DNA from: Polaribacter vadi
GTDB lineage: Bacteria; Bacteroidota; Bacteroidia; Flavobacteriales; Flavobacteriaceae
Length of the DNA stretch: 64,000 nucleotides
Assembly (NCBI RefSeq): GCF_018861005.1
Contig: NZ_JAHKQL010000037.1
Location: forward strand, 62,001-126,000
Direction: 5' to 3'
Shown here: positions 28,402 through 37,729 of the stretch, one piece after another
Layout of the letters: the number at the start of each line of letters is the position of its first letter
Numbering within the stretch: the stretch's first letter is position 1
The notes under the pieces: generated by a model
What the model was told of the DNA's origin: nothing
The model's input: only the letters and a program-made list of their open reading frames with translations
Databases searched by the model: none
Program-made: the position numbers and the translations under genes

Positions 28402-29508
28402 ATGTTTAAAAAATACCCAATTGTAAAAAAGGTTTTACTTTTTTTGTTATCACTTTTAGTAATACTAGTATGTTTTGGTTTTTGGTTTGTGAGTTTATTG
28501 CCATCTACGAATCTAAATTTAGAAAGTACTACAGTTAAAGATTTACCTTATTTATCAGAAAATATTATTCCTCAAAAAGGGAAAATTTTAGCAGTTGCTA
28601 CCAGTACTAAAACCATAGGAACTACAGGTAAAAAAACAGGTTATGAATTAACTGAATTATCAAGAGCATATTATGTGTTTAAAGCCAATGGTTATCAAGT
28701 AGATGTTGCAAGTACGTTAGGTGGTAAACCTAAAGTTATTATCGATAATGATGATATGGGTGCTTATGATTTTGCTTTTTTAAATGATAAAATTGCACAA
28801 CAAAAAACAAATAATACCATTGCAATGAAAGATGTAATAGCAGACAATTACGATGCTATTTATTTTGTTGGTGGTAAAGGTGCAATGTTCGATTTTCCTA
28901 ATGATAAATCAATTCAAAATATTGTAAAAGAGTATTATGAATCTAATAAAGTAATTGGTGCAGTTTGTCATGGACCTGCAGCTTTGGTAAATGTTAGGTT
29001 GACTAATGGTAAACATTTATTAGAGAATAAATCAGTAAGTGGTTTTACAAATGAAGAAGAGTTACTTCTAATTCCTGATGCAAAATCTATTTTTCCATTT
29101 TTATTGCAAGAAAAATTAACTGAACAAGGAGCTAATTTTAATAAAGGAGGTATGTATTTAGAACAAATTAGTCAAGACAAAAACTTAATTACAGGTCAAA
29201 ATCCTTGGTCTACTTGGGCTTTAGCAGAAAAAATGATCGAACAACTTGGAAATACACCTAAGAAAAGAAGATTAACTGCAGAAGAGAATGCAATTAAAGT
29301 TTTATCCATTTATAGTAAAGAAGGCAAACAGAAAGCAAAAAATGCTATCGAAAATATGATAAATTTAGAAAACAAATCTATAGACAGAATGTTATTAGCA
29401 CAACATACAATTGTATCATTTATGAAAGTAGAGATTGGTGATTTTTTTAATATTTTAAATTTATTGTCATTTACTAAAAGCTGTGAGTCTCAAAAAGAGA
29501 AAAAATAA
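28402..29508 (+). CDS. DJ-1/PfpI-family protein with membrane anchor
   Basis: A 368-aa protein: an N-terminal helix (about 8-30), a DJ-1/PfpI (class I glutamine-amidotransferase-like) domain from about 55 to 290 with the nucleophile elbow C189 in GAVCHGPAAL and YFVGGKGAMFD, then a roughly 80-residue tail. Homologues include Hsp31-like glyoxalases and chaperones. The membrane anchor and C-terminal extension are unusual for the family. An AraC-type regulator gene follows 22 bases later. Confidence 0.82.
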   Translation: MFKKYPIVKKVLLFLLSLLVILVCFGFWFVSLLPSTNLNLESTTVKDLPYLSENIIPQKGKILAVATSTKTIGTTGKKTGYELTELSRAYYVFKANGYQVDVASTLGGKPKVIIDNDDMGAYDFAFLNDKIAQQKTNNTIAMKDVIADNYDAIYFVGGKGAMFDFPNDKSIQNIVKEYYESNKVIGAVCHGPAALVNVRLTNGKHLLENKSVSGFTNEEELLLIPDAKSIFPFLLQEKLTEQGANFNKGGMYLEQISQDKNLITGQNPWSTWALAEKMIEQLGNTPKKRRLTAEENAIKVLSIYSKEGKQKAKNAIENMINLENKSIDRMLLAQHTIVSFMKVEIGDFFNILNLLSFTKSCESQKEKK

Positions 29509-29530
29509 TTAAATTTGGAATAAAAAATAA

Positions 29531-30580
29531 TTGAAATTTATAGACATACTTTTAATCATCTTAAGCAGTGTAGGACTTTTACACGGTATTCTATTTGCAA
29601 TACATTTATTTCTGTTTAAAAAGAAAAAAAAGGTATCAAACTATTTATTAGGGTTGATACTTTTTTTTATGGCATTTAGAATTGGTAAATCAATAATGCT
29701 AAATTTTGGAGATAATTTAGAACCTACATTTATAATAATTGGCTTGGCATTACTCTTATTAATTGGTCCTTTTTTAAGAGGATATATGTTGGTAATGACT
29801 ACGCATAATTTTAAGTTAAGTAAGCATTATTTAGTAGAATTATTACCATTTGTAATGATATTCATTGCAAGTTTTTTTGCGGATAAAAATGATATTAATA
29901 ATCCGACTACTGTTATCATATTTGGGAGTATTATAATTTTTATTTATCTGCATTTTGCAACCTATATTTTTATTGCCATTAAAATTTTATTACGACTAAA
30001 AAATCAATTAAATAATAGCTTACAAACCAAATCTCAAAAAGCAATTTTAGATTGGTTAACCTTTTTAGTAATTGGTTTTGTTATTATTTGGGTTTCGTAT
30101 TTTTTAAATATTATAGAAGATGCTGTTCCTTATATTATTGGGCCAATAATGTATTCTATTGTTATTTATTTTTTAAGTTATAAGGCATATCTACTAAAAA
30201 TTACTGATATTGATGGAGAAGTTTTTAAAGTAAATGAAAATGCTGCATTATTTAAAGAAATTTCGGAATTGGTGATTACCAATAAAATGTATTTAAAAGC
30301 TGATGTTTCTTTAACTAGTTTAAGTAAATTATTAGGAGTAACTACTCAGAAAACTTCAGAAATCATTAATCAATATGCACAAAAGAACTTTAACGATTTT
30401 ATAAACTCTTATAGAATTGATGTTGCGAAAAATCTTTTAAATGATTCAAAAAATGATAATTTAACCATTGCGTCCATTGCATTTGATGCTGGTTTTAGCA
30501 GTTTGTCTTCTTTTAATACAGCTTTTAAAAAATTTGTAGGTGTTACACCATCATCCTTTAGAAAGAGTGTGAGCCAGTAA
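29531..30580 (+). CDS. AraC-family regulator with membrane-embedded N-terminus
   Basis: A 349-aa protein with about seven N-terminal helices (to about residue 225) and a C-terminal AraC/XylS DNA-binding domain with two HTH motifs, the second IASIAFDAGFSSLSSFNTAFKKFVGVTPSSFR. The start is TTG at 29531; the next in-frame Met would delete the first helix. Such proteins are common in Flavobacteria and likely respond to a membrane or periplasmic signal. It may control the DJ-1/PfpI gene upstream. Confidence 0.85.
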   Translation: MKFIDILLIILSSVGLLHGILFAIHLFLFKKKKKVSNYLLGLILFFMAFRIGKSIMLNFGDNLEPTFIIIGLALLLLIGPFLRGYMLVMTTHNFKLSKHYLVELLPFVMIFIASFFADKNDINNPTTVIIFGSIIIFIYLHFATYIFIAIKILLRLKNQLNNSLQTKSQKAILDWLTFLVIGFVIIWVSYFLNIIEDAVPYIIGPIMYSIVIYFLSYKAYLLKITDIDGEVFKVNENAALFKEISELVITNKMYLKADVSLTSLSKLLGVTTQKTSEIINQYAQKNFNDFINSYRIDVAKNLLNDSKNDNLTIASIAFDAGFSSLSSFNTAFKKFVGVTPSSFRKSVSQ

Positions 30581-30663
30581 TTTTTACAAATAATTTTTTA
30601 AATAAATATTTCTGAAATAAAATAAAACTGTTGTTGTAATTCTTTACTTAGAAAATACAAAAA

Positions 30664-31005
30664 CTAAAAAACTTCACCCTTTTCTTTTACAGTTGCTACA
30701 CCCCAATCTGCAATAGCTTGCACAACTGGTATTAATGTTTTACCAAAATCAGTTAAAGAATATTCTACTTTTAAAGGAGGCTTAGAAGTATAAACTTTTC
30801 GTTTAATTATGCCATCTTCTTCTAGTGTTTTTAGTTGTAAGCTTAAAGTACGTTCTGTTACAGTAGGTATTTGTTTTCTTAATTCATTATATCTAAGGGT
30901 ATCTTTTCTTAGATGATATAAGATAACCGTTTTCCATTTACCACCAATATAGCCCATTGTTAAACTAGCACAACAAGGGTACTCTTTTCCTTTTAATTTA
31001 TACAT
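30664..31005 (-). CDS. HxlR-family transcriptional regulator
   Basis: Winged-helix regulator of 113 aa: GGKWKTVILYHLRKDTLRYNELRKQIPTVTERTLSLQLKTLEEDGIIKRKVY is the HxlR core. Two adjacent cysteines (C11-C12) lie before the helices; in relatives such cysteines sense reactive electrophiles or disulfide stress. It is divergent from a nitroreductase gene with ACTAT/ATAGT repeats between, so it probably represses both. Confidence 0.9.
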   Translation of the reverse strand: MYKLKGKEYPCCASLTMGYIGGKWKTVILYHLRKDTLRYNELRKQIPTVTERTLSLQLKTLEEDGIIKRKVYTSKPPLKVEYSLTDFGKTLIPVVQAIADWGVATVKEKGEVF

Positions 31006-31068
31006 AATTTAGCGTTTAAATTTTGTGATATTATTGCAAAGATAATATACTATCATAAATTATACAAC

Positions 31069-31086
31069 TATACTTTTTATAGTATA
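31069..31086. promoter_or_regulatory. Candidate HxlR operator TATACT-N6-AGTATA
   Basis: A perfect 6-bp inverted repeat 64-81 bases upstream of the HxlR start at 31005. It shares the TACT/AGTA core with two repeats nearer the nitroreductase gene. Confidence 0.4.
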
Positions 31087-31151
31087 TTTAACATTTTATT
31101 TAAATAACTATTAATTAGTGTTTTATGTTATTTTTTGTCACCTATTTTTAT

Positions 31152-31169
31152 ACTATCATTTTTGATAGT
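31152..31169. promoter_or_regulatory. Candidate HxlR operator ACTATCA-N4-TGATAGT
   Basis: A perfect 7-bp inverted repeat around TTTT, ending 2 bases before the -33 TTG of the nitroreductase promoter. A further ACTAT-N7-ATAGT repeat lies at 31205-31221, around the expected transcription start. Confidence 0.5.
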
Positions 31170-31171
31170 TA

Positions 31172-31202
31172 TTGTAAAAAATAAATACTATACTTACTTT
31201 TG
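31172..31202 (+). promoter_or_regulatory. Nitroreductase promoter
   Basis: TTG at 31172-31174 and TACTTTTG at 31195-31202 are separated by 20 bases, matching the Bacteroidota TTG ... TAnnTTTG pattern. The ATG at 31243 is 40 bases downstream. Confidence 0.6.
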
Positions 31203-31242
31203 TGACTATAAAAAAGATAGTATAATTTAAAAACATATAATT

Positions 31243-31902
31243 ATGAATTTAAGAGAAACTTTAAATTGGAGATACACAACAAAGGAATATGATACAACCA
31301 AAAAAATATCTGAAGAAGATATGGCTGAAGTCAAAAATTTATTAAGGATGAGTCCTTCTAGTGTAAATCTGCAACCTTGGCATTTTATCATTGCAGAAAC
31401 TACAGAAGGTAAAGCAAGAATAGCAAAAGGTACTCAAGGCTTTTTCAGTTTTAATGAACCTAAAGTTAAAAATGCATCTGCAGTAGTTTTGTTTTGTGCT
31501 AAAATTGATGCAGACGATGCTTATTATGAGCACATTGCTGATACAGAAGATAAAAGTGGAAGATTCCCAAATGAAGATATAAAAAACGGATTTTTAGGTG
31601 CTGTAAAAACGTTTGCAGGCATTCATAAATACGATTTAAAAGATTTACAACATTGGATGGAAAAGCAAGTTTATCTTAATATTGGTAGCTTTTTATTAGG
31701 GGTTGCTAGTTTAGGTATAGATGCTACACCAATGGAAGGTATTGATGTAAAAGCATTAGATGAAGAATTTGGATTAAGAGAAAAAGGTTACACGTCTTTA
31801 GTAGCGGTTTCTATAGGTTATAGAACGGATTCTGATTTTAATTCAACCGAAAAAACACCAAAATCTAGATTATCAGAAAGTGAAATTTTTACTGAAATAT
31901 AA
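31243..31902 (+). CDS. NfsB-type FMN nitroreductase / NAD(P)H oxidoreductase
   Basis: Cytosolic flavoenzyme of 219 aa that reduces nitroaromatics, quinones or similar electrophiles with NAD(P)H. It has the N-terminal FMN motif RYTTKEYD, SPSSVNLQPWHFIIA, and the C-terminal LVAVSIGYR. It is divergent from an HxlR regulator, a common pairing in which the oxidoreductase is induced by electrophiles. The promoter and operator candidates are clear. Confidence 0.9.
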   Translation: MNLRETLNWRYTTKEYDTTKKISEEDMAEVKNLLRMSPSSVNLQPWHFIIAETTEGKARIAKGTQGFFSFNEPKVKNASAVVLFCAKIDADDAYYEHIADTEDKSGRFPNEDIKNGFLGAVKTFAGIHKYDLKDLQHWMEKQVYLNIGSFLLGVASLGIDATPMEGIDVKALDEEFGLREKGYTSLVAVSIGYRTDSDFNSTEKTPKSRLSESEIFTEI

Positions 31903-31911
31903 TCTTAATCA

Positions 31912-32206
31912 TTGAAAAATAGTAAGCATAATAAAAAAATAGCATTCTTATTAGTTTTTATAGTTGGTGTTTACGCAAACGCAAAAACACCAACTACTAC
32001 AGTATTACATCAAAAAATGAAGTAGTAACTGAAGACAAAATAGAATAGGGGTGGTTAATTCACTACATAAAGATAAAAGTCTGTCCTCAGTAAAACTTTT
32101 TGAAATAGAACCAAAACACAATTAGCAGATTTATTATTGAAATTTAATATAATATTTTCTTCATCACCTCATATTCACACCTTCACATTAGATGTGAAGT
32201 AAATTA
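31912..32206 (+). pseudogene. Decayed gene for a small secreted protein
   Basis: From a TTG at 31912 a signal-peptide-like segment can be read (NKKIAFLLVFIVGVYANAKT) with a stop after 37 codons. The reading then continues piecewise in other frames: NEVVTEDKIE, then VVNSLHKDKSLSSVKLFEIEPK, then TQLADLLLKFN. Such continuity across frames suggests a gene broken by frameshifts and stops. The parent family is not recognised. Confidence 0.4.
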
Positions 32207-32819
32207 TCAACGTGTAATATTTTTTCAAAGACTTATTTGATATAAAAATGACTATTAATTATCTAGCATCATTCATTTTAACAAAAAATATTTCACCAAT
32301 ATTAAATTAATTGAAGTTACTTGAATTATGAATTTAAGTTCTACTGATTAGTATAAGTTTAAAAAAGGTATTTCAAAAAGAAAGTTTACTATAAATGCAA
32401 ACAATACTTCTGCTTAAATTAAATGTAGCTTCCATTTTGTAATAAACATTCAAATATTACAAAGATTTCTGTAAATCAAGGATCTTTATTTATACCATAA
32501 TTGAGATAAATTTTATTGACAGTTTTGTTCTTCTGCAGAAAAAGTTGCAAATACCTTGAACTATTTAGCAGCTTTTGATGCGTATAAAGACACTACTTGT
32601 ACATACTTTTGATATTGATAAATTATAAAGTAAATGTCATTATGAATCACCTCATCTAGTTGCTTAAGATTAAGTTTTAATCAATAGTATATTAGAGAGT
32701 ACTTCATTATTGTTAACAATAGTTAGTTATAATTCAAAAATTGATTATTTAGTATATTATAATACGCATAATAACAGGTGTTTACTTGTTTATTTTATTT
32801 AACATCCTTTTAACCTCGT
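32207..32819. other. Gene-poor stretch between nitroreductase relic and efflux operon
   Basis: No open frame of credible length or codon use is seen on either strand. Short peptide-like stretches (for example VANTLNYLAAFDAYKDTT near 32544-32597) hint at further degraded coding DNA. No tRNA or terminator was recognised. Confidence 0.5.
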
Positions 32820-32843
32820 TTAGTTCGGTTTGTTCAGAACTAA
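32820..32843. promoter_or_regulatory. Operator-like palindrome of the efflux operon
   Basis: TTAGTTC and its complement GAACTAA are separated by 10 bases. The repeat covers the candidate -33 TTTG (32829-32832) of the promoter in front of the MarR/GbsR-type gene, a position suited to autorepression. Confidence 0.5.
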
Positions 32844-32856
32844 CTATATATCTTTG
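32829..32856 (+). promoter_or_regulatory. Promoter of the RND efflux operon
   Basis: TTTG at 32829-32832 and TATCTTTG at 32849-32856 (TAnnTTTG), 16 bases apart, slightly short of the usual spacing. The ATG at 32916 lies 59 bases downstream. Confidence 0.5.
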
Positions 32857-32915
32857 CATGGAACTTTACTGCTTATGATAATTTACGAATCAGAGACAGT
32901 AAGCAATAATTAAAA

Positions 32916-33419
32916 ATGAAAGAAAAAACATGTAAAGACAAAATGGCTTTGGTTGAAAAACTAGGAGTACATTTAGAAAACAGAGAACAGTTAGCTCCTG
33001 TAGCAGCTCGTATTTTATCTTACATTATTTTAACAGGTAAACAGGGAACTACTTTTGAAGATATGGTAACCATTTTATGTGCAAGCAAAAGTACAATTTC
33101 TACTCATTTACATCATTTACAAGATTTAAATAAAATAGTGTATTTCACAAAAACAGGAGATCGTAAAAAATATTACGTAATTAATAAAAATATTATAATT
33201 CAGCATATAGATAAATTAATGAATGAGTGGCAAGAAGTAAGAAAGCTACATCAGGAAATTAAAAGTTATAAGAATAAGCAAAATATTAAAAGAATAGAAA
33301 ATGAAAGTGAAAAATTCGATTTAAACTTTCATAACGATTACATCCATTTTATAGATGGAGCAAGAGCTTCAATGGAAGAATTAAGAATAAAATTAACAGA
33401 CAAAAATTTCGACATTTAA
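32916..33419 (+). CDS. GbsR/MarR-type winged-helix regulator of the efflux operon
   Basis: A 167-aa regulator: winged-helix core at about 18-95 (RILSYIILTGKQGTTFEDMVTILCASKSTISTHLHHLQDLNKIVYF), then a charged helix likely used in dimerisation (about 95-167). It resembles the GbsR branch of MarR. It lies 14 bases before the membrane-fusion protein gene and downstream of a palindrome, so it probably represses the operon and responds to a pump substrate. Confidence 0.85.
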   Translation: MKEKTCKDKMALVEKLGVHLENREQLAPVAARILSYIILTGKQGTTFEDMVTILCASKSTISTHLHHLQDLNKIVYFTKTGDRKKYYVINKNIIIQHIDKLMNEWQEVRKLHQEIKSYKNKQNIKRIENESEKFDLNFHNDYIHFIDGARASMEELRIKLTDKNFDI

Positions 33420-33433
33420 ACAATTTATAAAAA

Positions 33434-34564
33434 ATGAAACATAATAAAATTTATATCATATTATCTCTAAGTGTATTATTAGTGATTGCAAGTTGTGCTA
33501 AAACAGAGCAAAAACAAGCAGTTGCTAAAGCACCAGTATTACCTTTTCCTGTAACAAAAATTGAACAAAAAACCGTAACAGGTTATACAGATTATCCTGC
33601 AACAATAGAAGGTGTTGTAAATAGTGATGTAAGAGCAAAAACATCTGGTTATATAGAAAAAGTATATGTAGATGAAGGACAAAAAGTACATAAAGGTCAA
33701 TTGCTTTTTAAATTAGAAACACAATCTTTAAGTCAAGATGCAGATGCTGCAAAAGCAAGTGTAAACGTGGCACAAGTAGAAGTAAATAAATTAATTCCTT
33801 TAGTAGAAAAGAACATTATTAGTGCTGTGCAATTAGAAACAGCTAAAGCCAATTTAGCACAAGCAAAAGCTAATTATAGTAGTGTTACTGCAAATATTGG
33901 TTATGCAACAATTAAAAGCCCTATAGATGGTTATGTTGGTGCTATTAATTTTAGAGAAGGAACTTTAATTAGCCCAAGTGATGCAAAAGCTTTAACAACT
34001 GTAAGCGAAATAGACCAAGTGTATGCTTTTTTTAGTTTTAATGAAGCACAATATATAGATCATTTACAAAGATCAGAAGGTCAGAATAAAGCTGAGCGTA
34101 TTAAAAACTCACCAGATTTAAGTCTCATTTTAGCAAATGGAAAGATGTATTCTGAAAAAGGACGTATTCAAACTAGTACAGGTCAAATAAACCAAAATAC
34201 AGGAACTATAAAAATTAGAGCTGCTTTTAATAATCCTAACGAAATATTAACTAATGGAAATAGTGGTAAAATTAGATTTCCTATAGAATATAAAAACGCA
34301 ATAGTTGTACCACAAACTTCAACTTTTGAGCAACAAGGAAACATCATGATTTTTAAATTAGGTAAAGACAACAAAGCTGTGGCTTCTATTTTAAAAATCA
34401 AAGGAACTGTAGATAATTTGTATGTTGTAGAATCTGGTATTACTACCAATGATAAAATTATAGTTTCTGGAGTTGGAAAACTAAGAAACGGAATGGAAAT
34501 TTCTCCTCAAGAAACTTCATTTAAAGAAGCAACAACACAAATAGCTACCTTATTTAGAAATTAG
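33434..34564 (+). CDS. RND efflux periplasmic adaptor (membrane fusion protein)
   Basis: AcrA/MexA-type adaptor of 376 aa. It is a lipoprotein by the lipobox VIASC near residue 22, with the split lipoyl domain (VRAKTSGYIEKVYVDEGQKVHKGQLLFKLE and YATIKSPIDGYVG), an alpha hairpin between them, and beta-barrel and membrane-proximal domains after. It links the inner-membrane pump to the outer-membrane channel encoded downstream. Confidence 0.94.
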   Translation: MKHNKIYIILSLSVLLVIASCAKTEQKQAVAKAPVLPFPVTKIEQKTVTGYTDYPATIEGVVNSDVRAKTSGYIEKVYVDEGQKVHKGQLLFKLETQSLSQDADAAKASVNVAQVEVNKLIPLVEKNIISAVQLETAKANLAQAKANYSSVTANIGYATIKSPIDGYVGAINFREGTLISPSDAKALTTVSEIDQVYAFFSFNEAQYIDHLQRSEGQNKAERIKNSPDLSLILANGKMYSEKGRIQTSTGQINQNTGTIKIRAAFNNPNEILTNGNSGKIRFPIEYKNAIVVPQTSTFEQQGNIMIFKLGKDNKAVASILKIKGTVDNLYVVESGITTNDKIIVSGVGKLRNGMEISPQETSFKEATTQIATLFRN

Positions 34565-34587
34565 ATAAATAAAACACATATCACATC

Positions 34588-37500
34588 ATGTTAAAAACAT
34601 TTATTGAAAGACCCGTTCTTTCAACAGTAATCTCTATTATCATAGTTTTACTAGGTGTAATTAGTATAACTAGCTTACCTATAGAGGAATACCCAGATAT
34701 TGCTCCGCCAACTATTAAAGTTACAGCCAACTATACAGGTGCCAATGCAGAAACAGTATTAGAAAGTGTAATTATACCTATAGAAGAGCAAATTAATGGT
34801 GTAGAAGGTATGACTTACATAACTTCTACAGCATCAAATACAGGTACAGCAGAAATTACTGTTTATTTTGATCAGGAAATGGATGCAGATATTGCAGCTG
34901 TAAATGTTCAAAATCGTGTAGCTAGAGCCACACCATTATTACCTTCGGAAGTAACACAAACAGGTGTTATTACACAAAAAGTAGAAACAAGTGCATTAAT
35001 GTTTGTTTCTATGTATTCTGAAAGCGAAAATTACGATGCTACTTTCATTCAAAATTACTTAAAAATTAACGTTATTCCAGCTATGCAACGTATTAGTGGT
35101 GTTGGAGATGTAAGTGTATTTTCTCAACAAGATTATGCCATGCGTATTTGGTTAAAGCCAGAAAAACTAGCTGCATATAATTTAATTCCTTCAGATATTT
35201 CTGCAGCTTTAGTAGAACAAAATTTGGAAGCTGCTGCTGGTTCATTAGGTCAAAATAATGGAGAATCTTTTTCTTACACATTAACTTATAGTGGTCGTTT
35301 TAAAAACGAGGCACAATACAGTAATATTGTAATAAAAGCCTTAGGTAATGGAGAATTCTTACGGTTAAAAGATGTGGCAACGATTGAGTTAGATGCACAA
35401 TCTTACGCTTCTAATGCTATGAGCTTAGGGCACCCTGCAGTATTCATGGGTATTTTTCAAACCAAAGGATCTAATGCACAAGAAATTATAGAAAACATAA
35501 AAACTACATTATCTGTTGTAGAAAAAGATTTACCAGATGGTTTAGGCATTTTTGTTCCTTATGATACAAGTTTATTTTTAAATGCTTCTATAGATAAGGT
35601 AATGACAACTTTATTAGAAGCCTTTTTATTAGTGTTTTTAGTTGTATTTATCTTTTTACAAGATTTTCGTTCTACATTAATACCAGCAATTGCAGTACCT
35701 GTATCTATTATTGGTACCTTCTTTTTCTTAAATGTATTTGGGTATTCTATTAATTTATTAACACTTTTTGCCTTAGTATTAGCTATTGGTATTGTGGTAG
35801 ATGATGCCATTGTTGTTGTAGAAGCTGTACATGCAAAAATGGATGAAGGAGAACACAATCCTAAAAAAGCAACATTAACTGCAATGAACGAAATTTCTGG
35901 GGCAATTATTTCAATTACCTTAGTAATGGCTGCTGTATTTATTCCTGTAACTTTTGTAACAGGTCCAACAGGTGTGTTTTATGAGCAATTTGGGGTTACT
36001 TTAATTATTGCCATTTTAATATCTGCAGTAAATGCATTAACATTAAGTCCTGCTTTATGTGCTTTATTATTTAAAGGGCATAAAAATGATGAAGAGTTAA
36101 AAGGTAAAAGTCCTTTAAAACGTTTTTATACTTTATTTAATCGTGGTTTTAATGCCACTGTAGATAAATATGGAAAATCACTACAGTTTCTTTACAAAAA
36201 CAAATTTGTTTCTGTATTGCTATTAATTATTGCTGGTGTAGGAATTTATTGGGCTTCTACAACCACACCAACAGGTTTTGTACCTAATGAAGATAGAGGA
36301 ATTATTTTTGCAAATATAGAGTTACCAGCAGGTGCTTCTTTAGATAGAACAGATGCAGTTGCAAGAAAACTTTATGCTAAAATTGATGGTATGGAGGGCA
36401 TTGTTGGTGTAAACTTTATAAAAGGAAGAAGTTTGATTAATGGTACTGGTGCAAATTATGGTATGGGAATTATAAAGTTAGAAGATTGGAGCAAGCGAGA
36501 AACTGATGCACTTTCTGCACAAGCCATTACTGGAAAATTATTTGGTATTGCTGCTACAGTACCTGATGCAAAAATCATCTTTTTCTCACCCCCAAGTATT
36601 AGAGGGTTTGGTAATTCTGCAGGATTTGAAGTGAATTTATTAGATAAATTTGGAGGAGAGTTCAAAGACTTAGACAAAGCCAATCAAGAATTTGCAGCAG
36701 CTTTAATGAGTCATCCAGAAGTTAAATATGCTCAGTCTGCCTTTAACACAAACTACCCACAATATGAAATGGAAGTAAATGTACCTTTAGCAAAAGAAAA
36801 GGGGGTTTCTGTAACCAGTATTTTTTCAACTTTACAAGGGTATATAGGTGGTATTTATGCATCTGATTTTTCTAAATTTGGAAAACAATTTAGAGTTTAC
36901 ATACAAGCTTTACCAGAAGACAGAGCAGATAAAGATGCTTTAAACAGTATGTATGTACGTACAGATTCTGGAGAAATGACCCCAATTACACAGTTTGTTA
37001 ACTTAAAAAGAGTATATGGCCCTCAATCTGTAACTCGTTTTAACTTATTAAATTCTACAAGTATTACAGGAGCAACTAACCAAGGGTTTAGTACAGGTGA
37101 TGCTATTAAAGTTATCGAAGAAGAAGTGGCTAAACTACCAAGCAATTACACTGTTGCGTACTCAGGTTTAACTCGTGAAGAGGTAGGGGCTGGTAATCAA
37201 ACAACTTTTATATTTATACTAAGTATTCTATTTGTTTATTTCTTATTAAGTGCACAGTACGAAAGTTATTTACTGCCTTTTGCAGTGGTATTATCTTTAC
37301 CATTTGGAGTTTTTGGAGCATACATAAGTACAAAGTTTTTAGGTTTAGAAAATAATATCTATTTCCAAATTTCATTAATTATGTTAATAGGTTTGTTGGC
37401 TAAAAATGCCATTCTTATTGTAGAAATAGCATTGCAAAAAAGAAAAAATGGTGAAAGTATTACAGAAGCAGCTATAGATGGTGCTAAATCTCGTTTACGT

Positions 37501-37725
37501 CCTATTTTAATGACCTCTTTTGCCTTTATCTTAGGATTAATGCCATTAGTGTTGGCAAAAGGTGTAGGGTCAGAAGGAAATAAATCTATTGGTACTGGAG
37601 CAGTTGGAGGATTGCTTATTGGTACCATTTTAGGAGTCTTTGTAATTCCTATCTTATTTATTTTATTCCAATGGTTACAAGAAAAAATTTCTGGTACACC
37701 TAAAGTAGAAACAATTGAAGCTTAA
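34588..37725 (+). CDS. RND multidrug efflux pump, AcrB/HAE1 family
   Basis: Inner-membrane proton antiporter of 1045 aa, full length for HAE1 pumps. It starts MLKTFIERPVLSTVISIIIVLLG, has 12 helices and two large periplasmic loops, and the proton-relay aspartates in helix 4 (GIVVDDAIVVVEAVH). Helix 10-12 motifs include LIGLLAKNAILIVEIA and RLRPILMTSFAFILGLMPL. It likely exports hydrophobic drugs or similar compounds; the substrate cannot be told from sequence. Confidence 0.96.
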   Translation: MLKTFIERPVLSTVISIIIVLLGVISITSLPIEEYPDIAPPTIKVTANYTGANAETVLESVIIPIEEQINGVEGMTYITSTASNTGTAEITVYFDQEMDADIAAVNVQNRVARATPLLPSEVTQTGVITQKVETSALMFVSMYSESENYDATFIQNYLKINVIPAMQRISGVGDVSVFSQQDYAMRIWLKPEKLAAYNLIPSDISAALVEQNLEAAAGSLGQNNGESFSYTLTYSGRFKNEAQYSNIVIKALGNGEFLRLKDVATIELDAQSYASNAMSLGHPAVFMGIFQTKGSNAQEIIENIKTTLSVVEKDLPDGLGIFVPYDTSLFLNASIDKVMTTLLEAFLLVFLVVFIFLQDFRSTLIPAIAVPVSIIGTFFFLNVFGYSINLLTLFALVLAIGIVVDDAIVVVEAVHAKMDEGEHNPKKATLTAMNEISGAIISITLVMAAVFIPVTFVTGPTGVFYEQFGVTLIIAILISAVNALTLSPALCALLFKGHKNDEELKGKSPLKRFYTLFNRGFNATVDKYGKSLQFLYKNKFVSVLLLIIAGVGIYWASTTTPTGFVPNEDRGIIFANIELPAGASLDRTDAVARKLYAKIDGMEGIVGVNFIKGRSLINGTGANYGMGIIKLEDWSKRETDALSAQAITGKLFGIAATVPDAKIIFFSPPSIRGFGNSAGFEVNLLDKFGGEFKDLDKANQEFAAALMSHPEVKYAQSAFNTNYPQYEMEVNVPLAKEKGVSVTSIFSTLQGYIGGIYASDFSKFGKQFRVYIQALPEDRADKDALNSMYVRTDSGEMTPITQFVNLKRVYGPQSVTRFNLLNSTSITGATNQGFSTGDAIKVIEEEVAKLPSNYTVAYSGLTREEVGAGNQTTFIFILSILFVYFLLSAQYESYLLPFAVVLSLPFGVFGAYISTKFLGLENNIYFQISLIMLIGLLAKNAILIVEIALQKRKNGESITEAAIDGAKSRLRPILMTSFAFILGLMPLVLAKGVGSEGNKSIGTGAVGGLLIGTILGVFVIPILFILFQWLQEKISGTPKVETIEA

Positions 37726-37729
37726 AAAG

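Noticed and set aside
36456-36683. 75-codon minus-strand frame inside the RND pump gene
   Set aside because: Shadow of a well-supported gene; Pro/Ser/Asn-rich composition comes from reverse codons.
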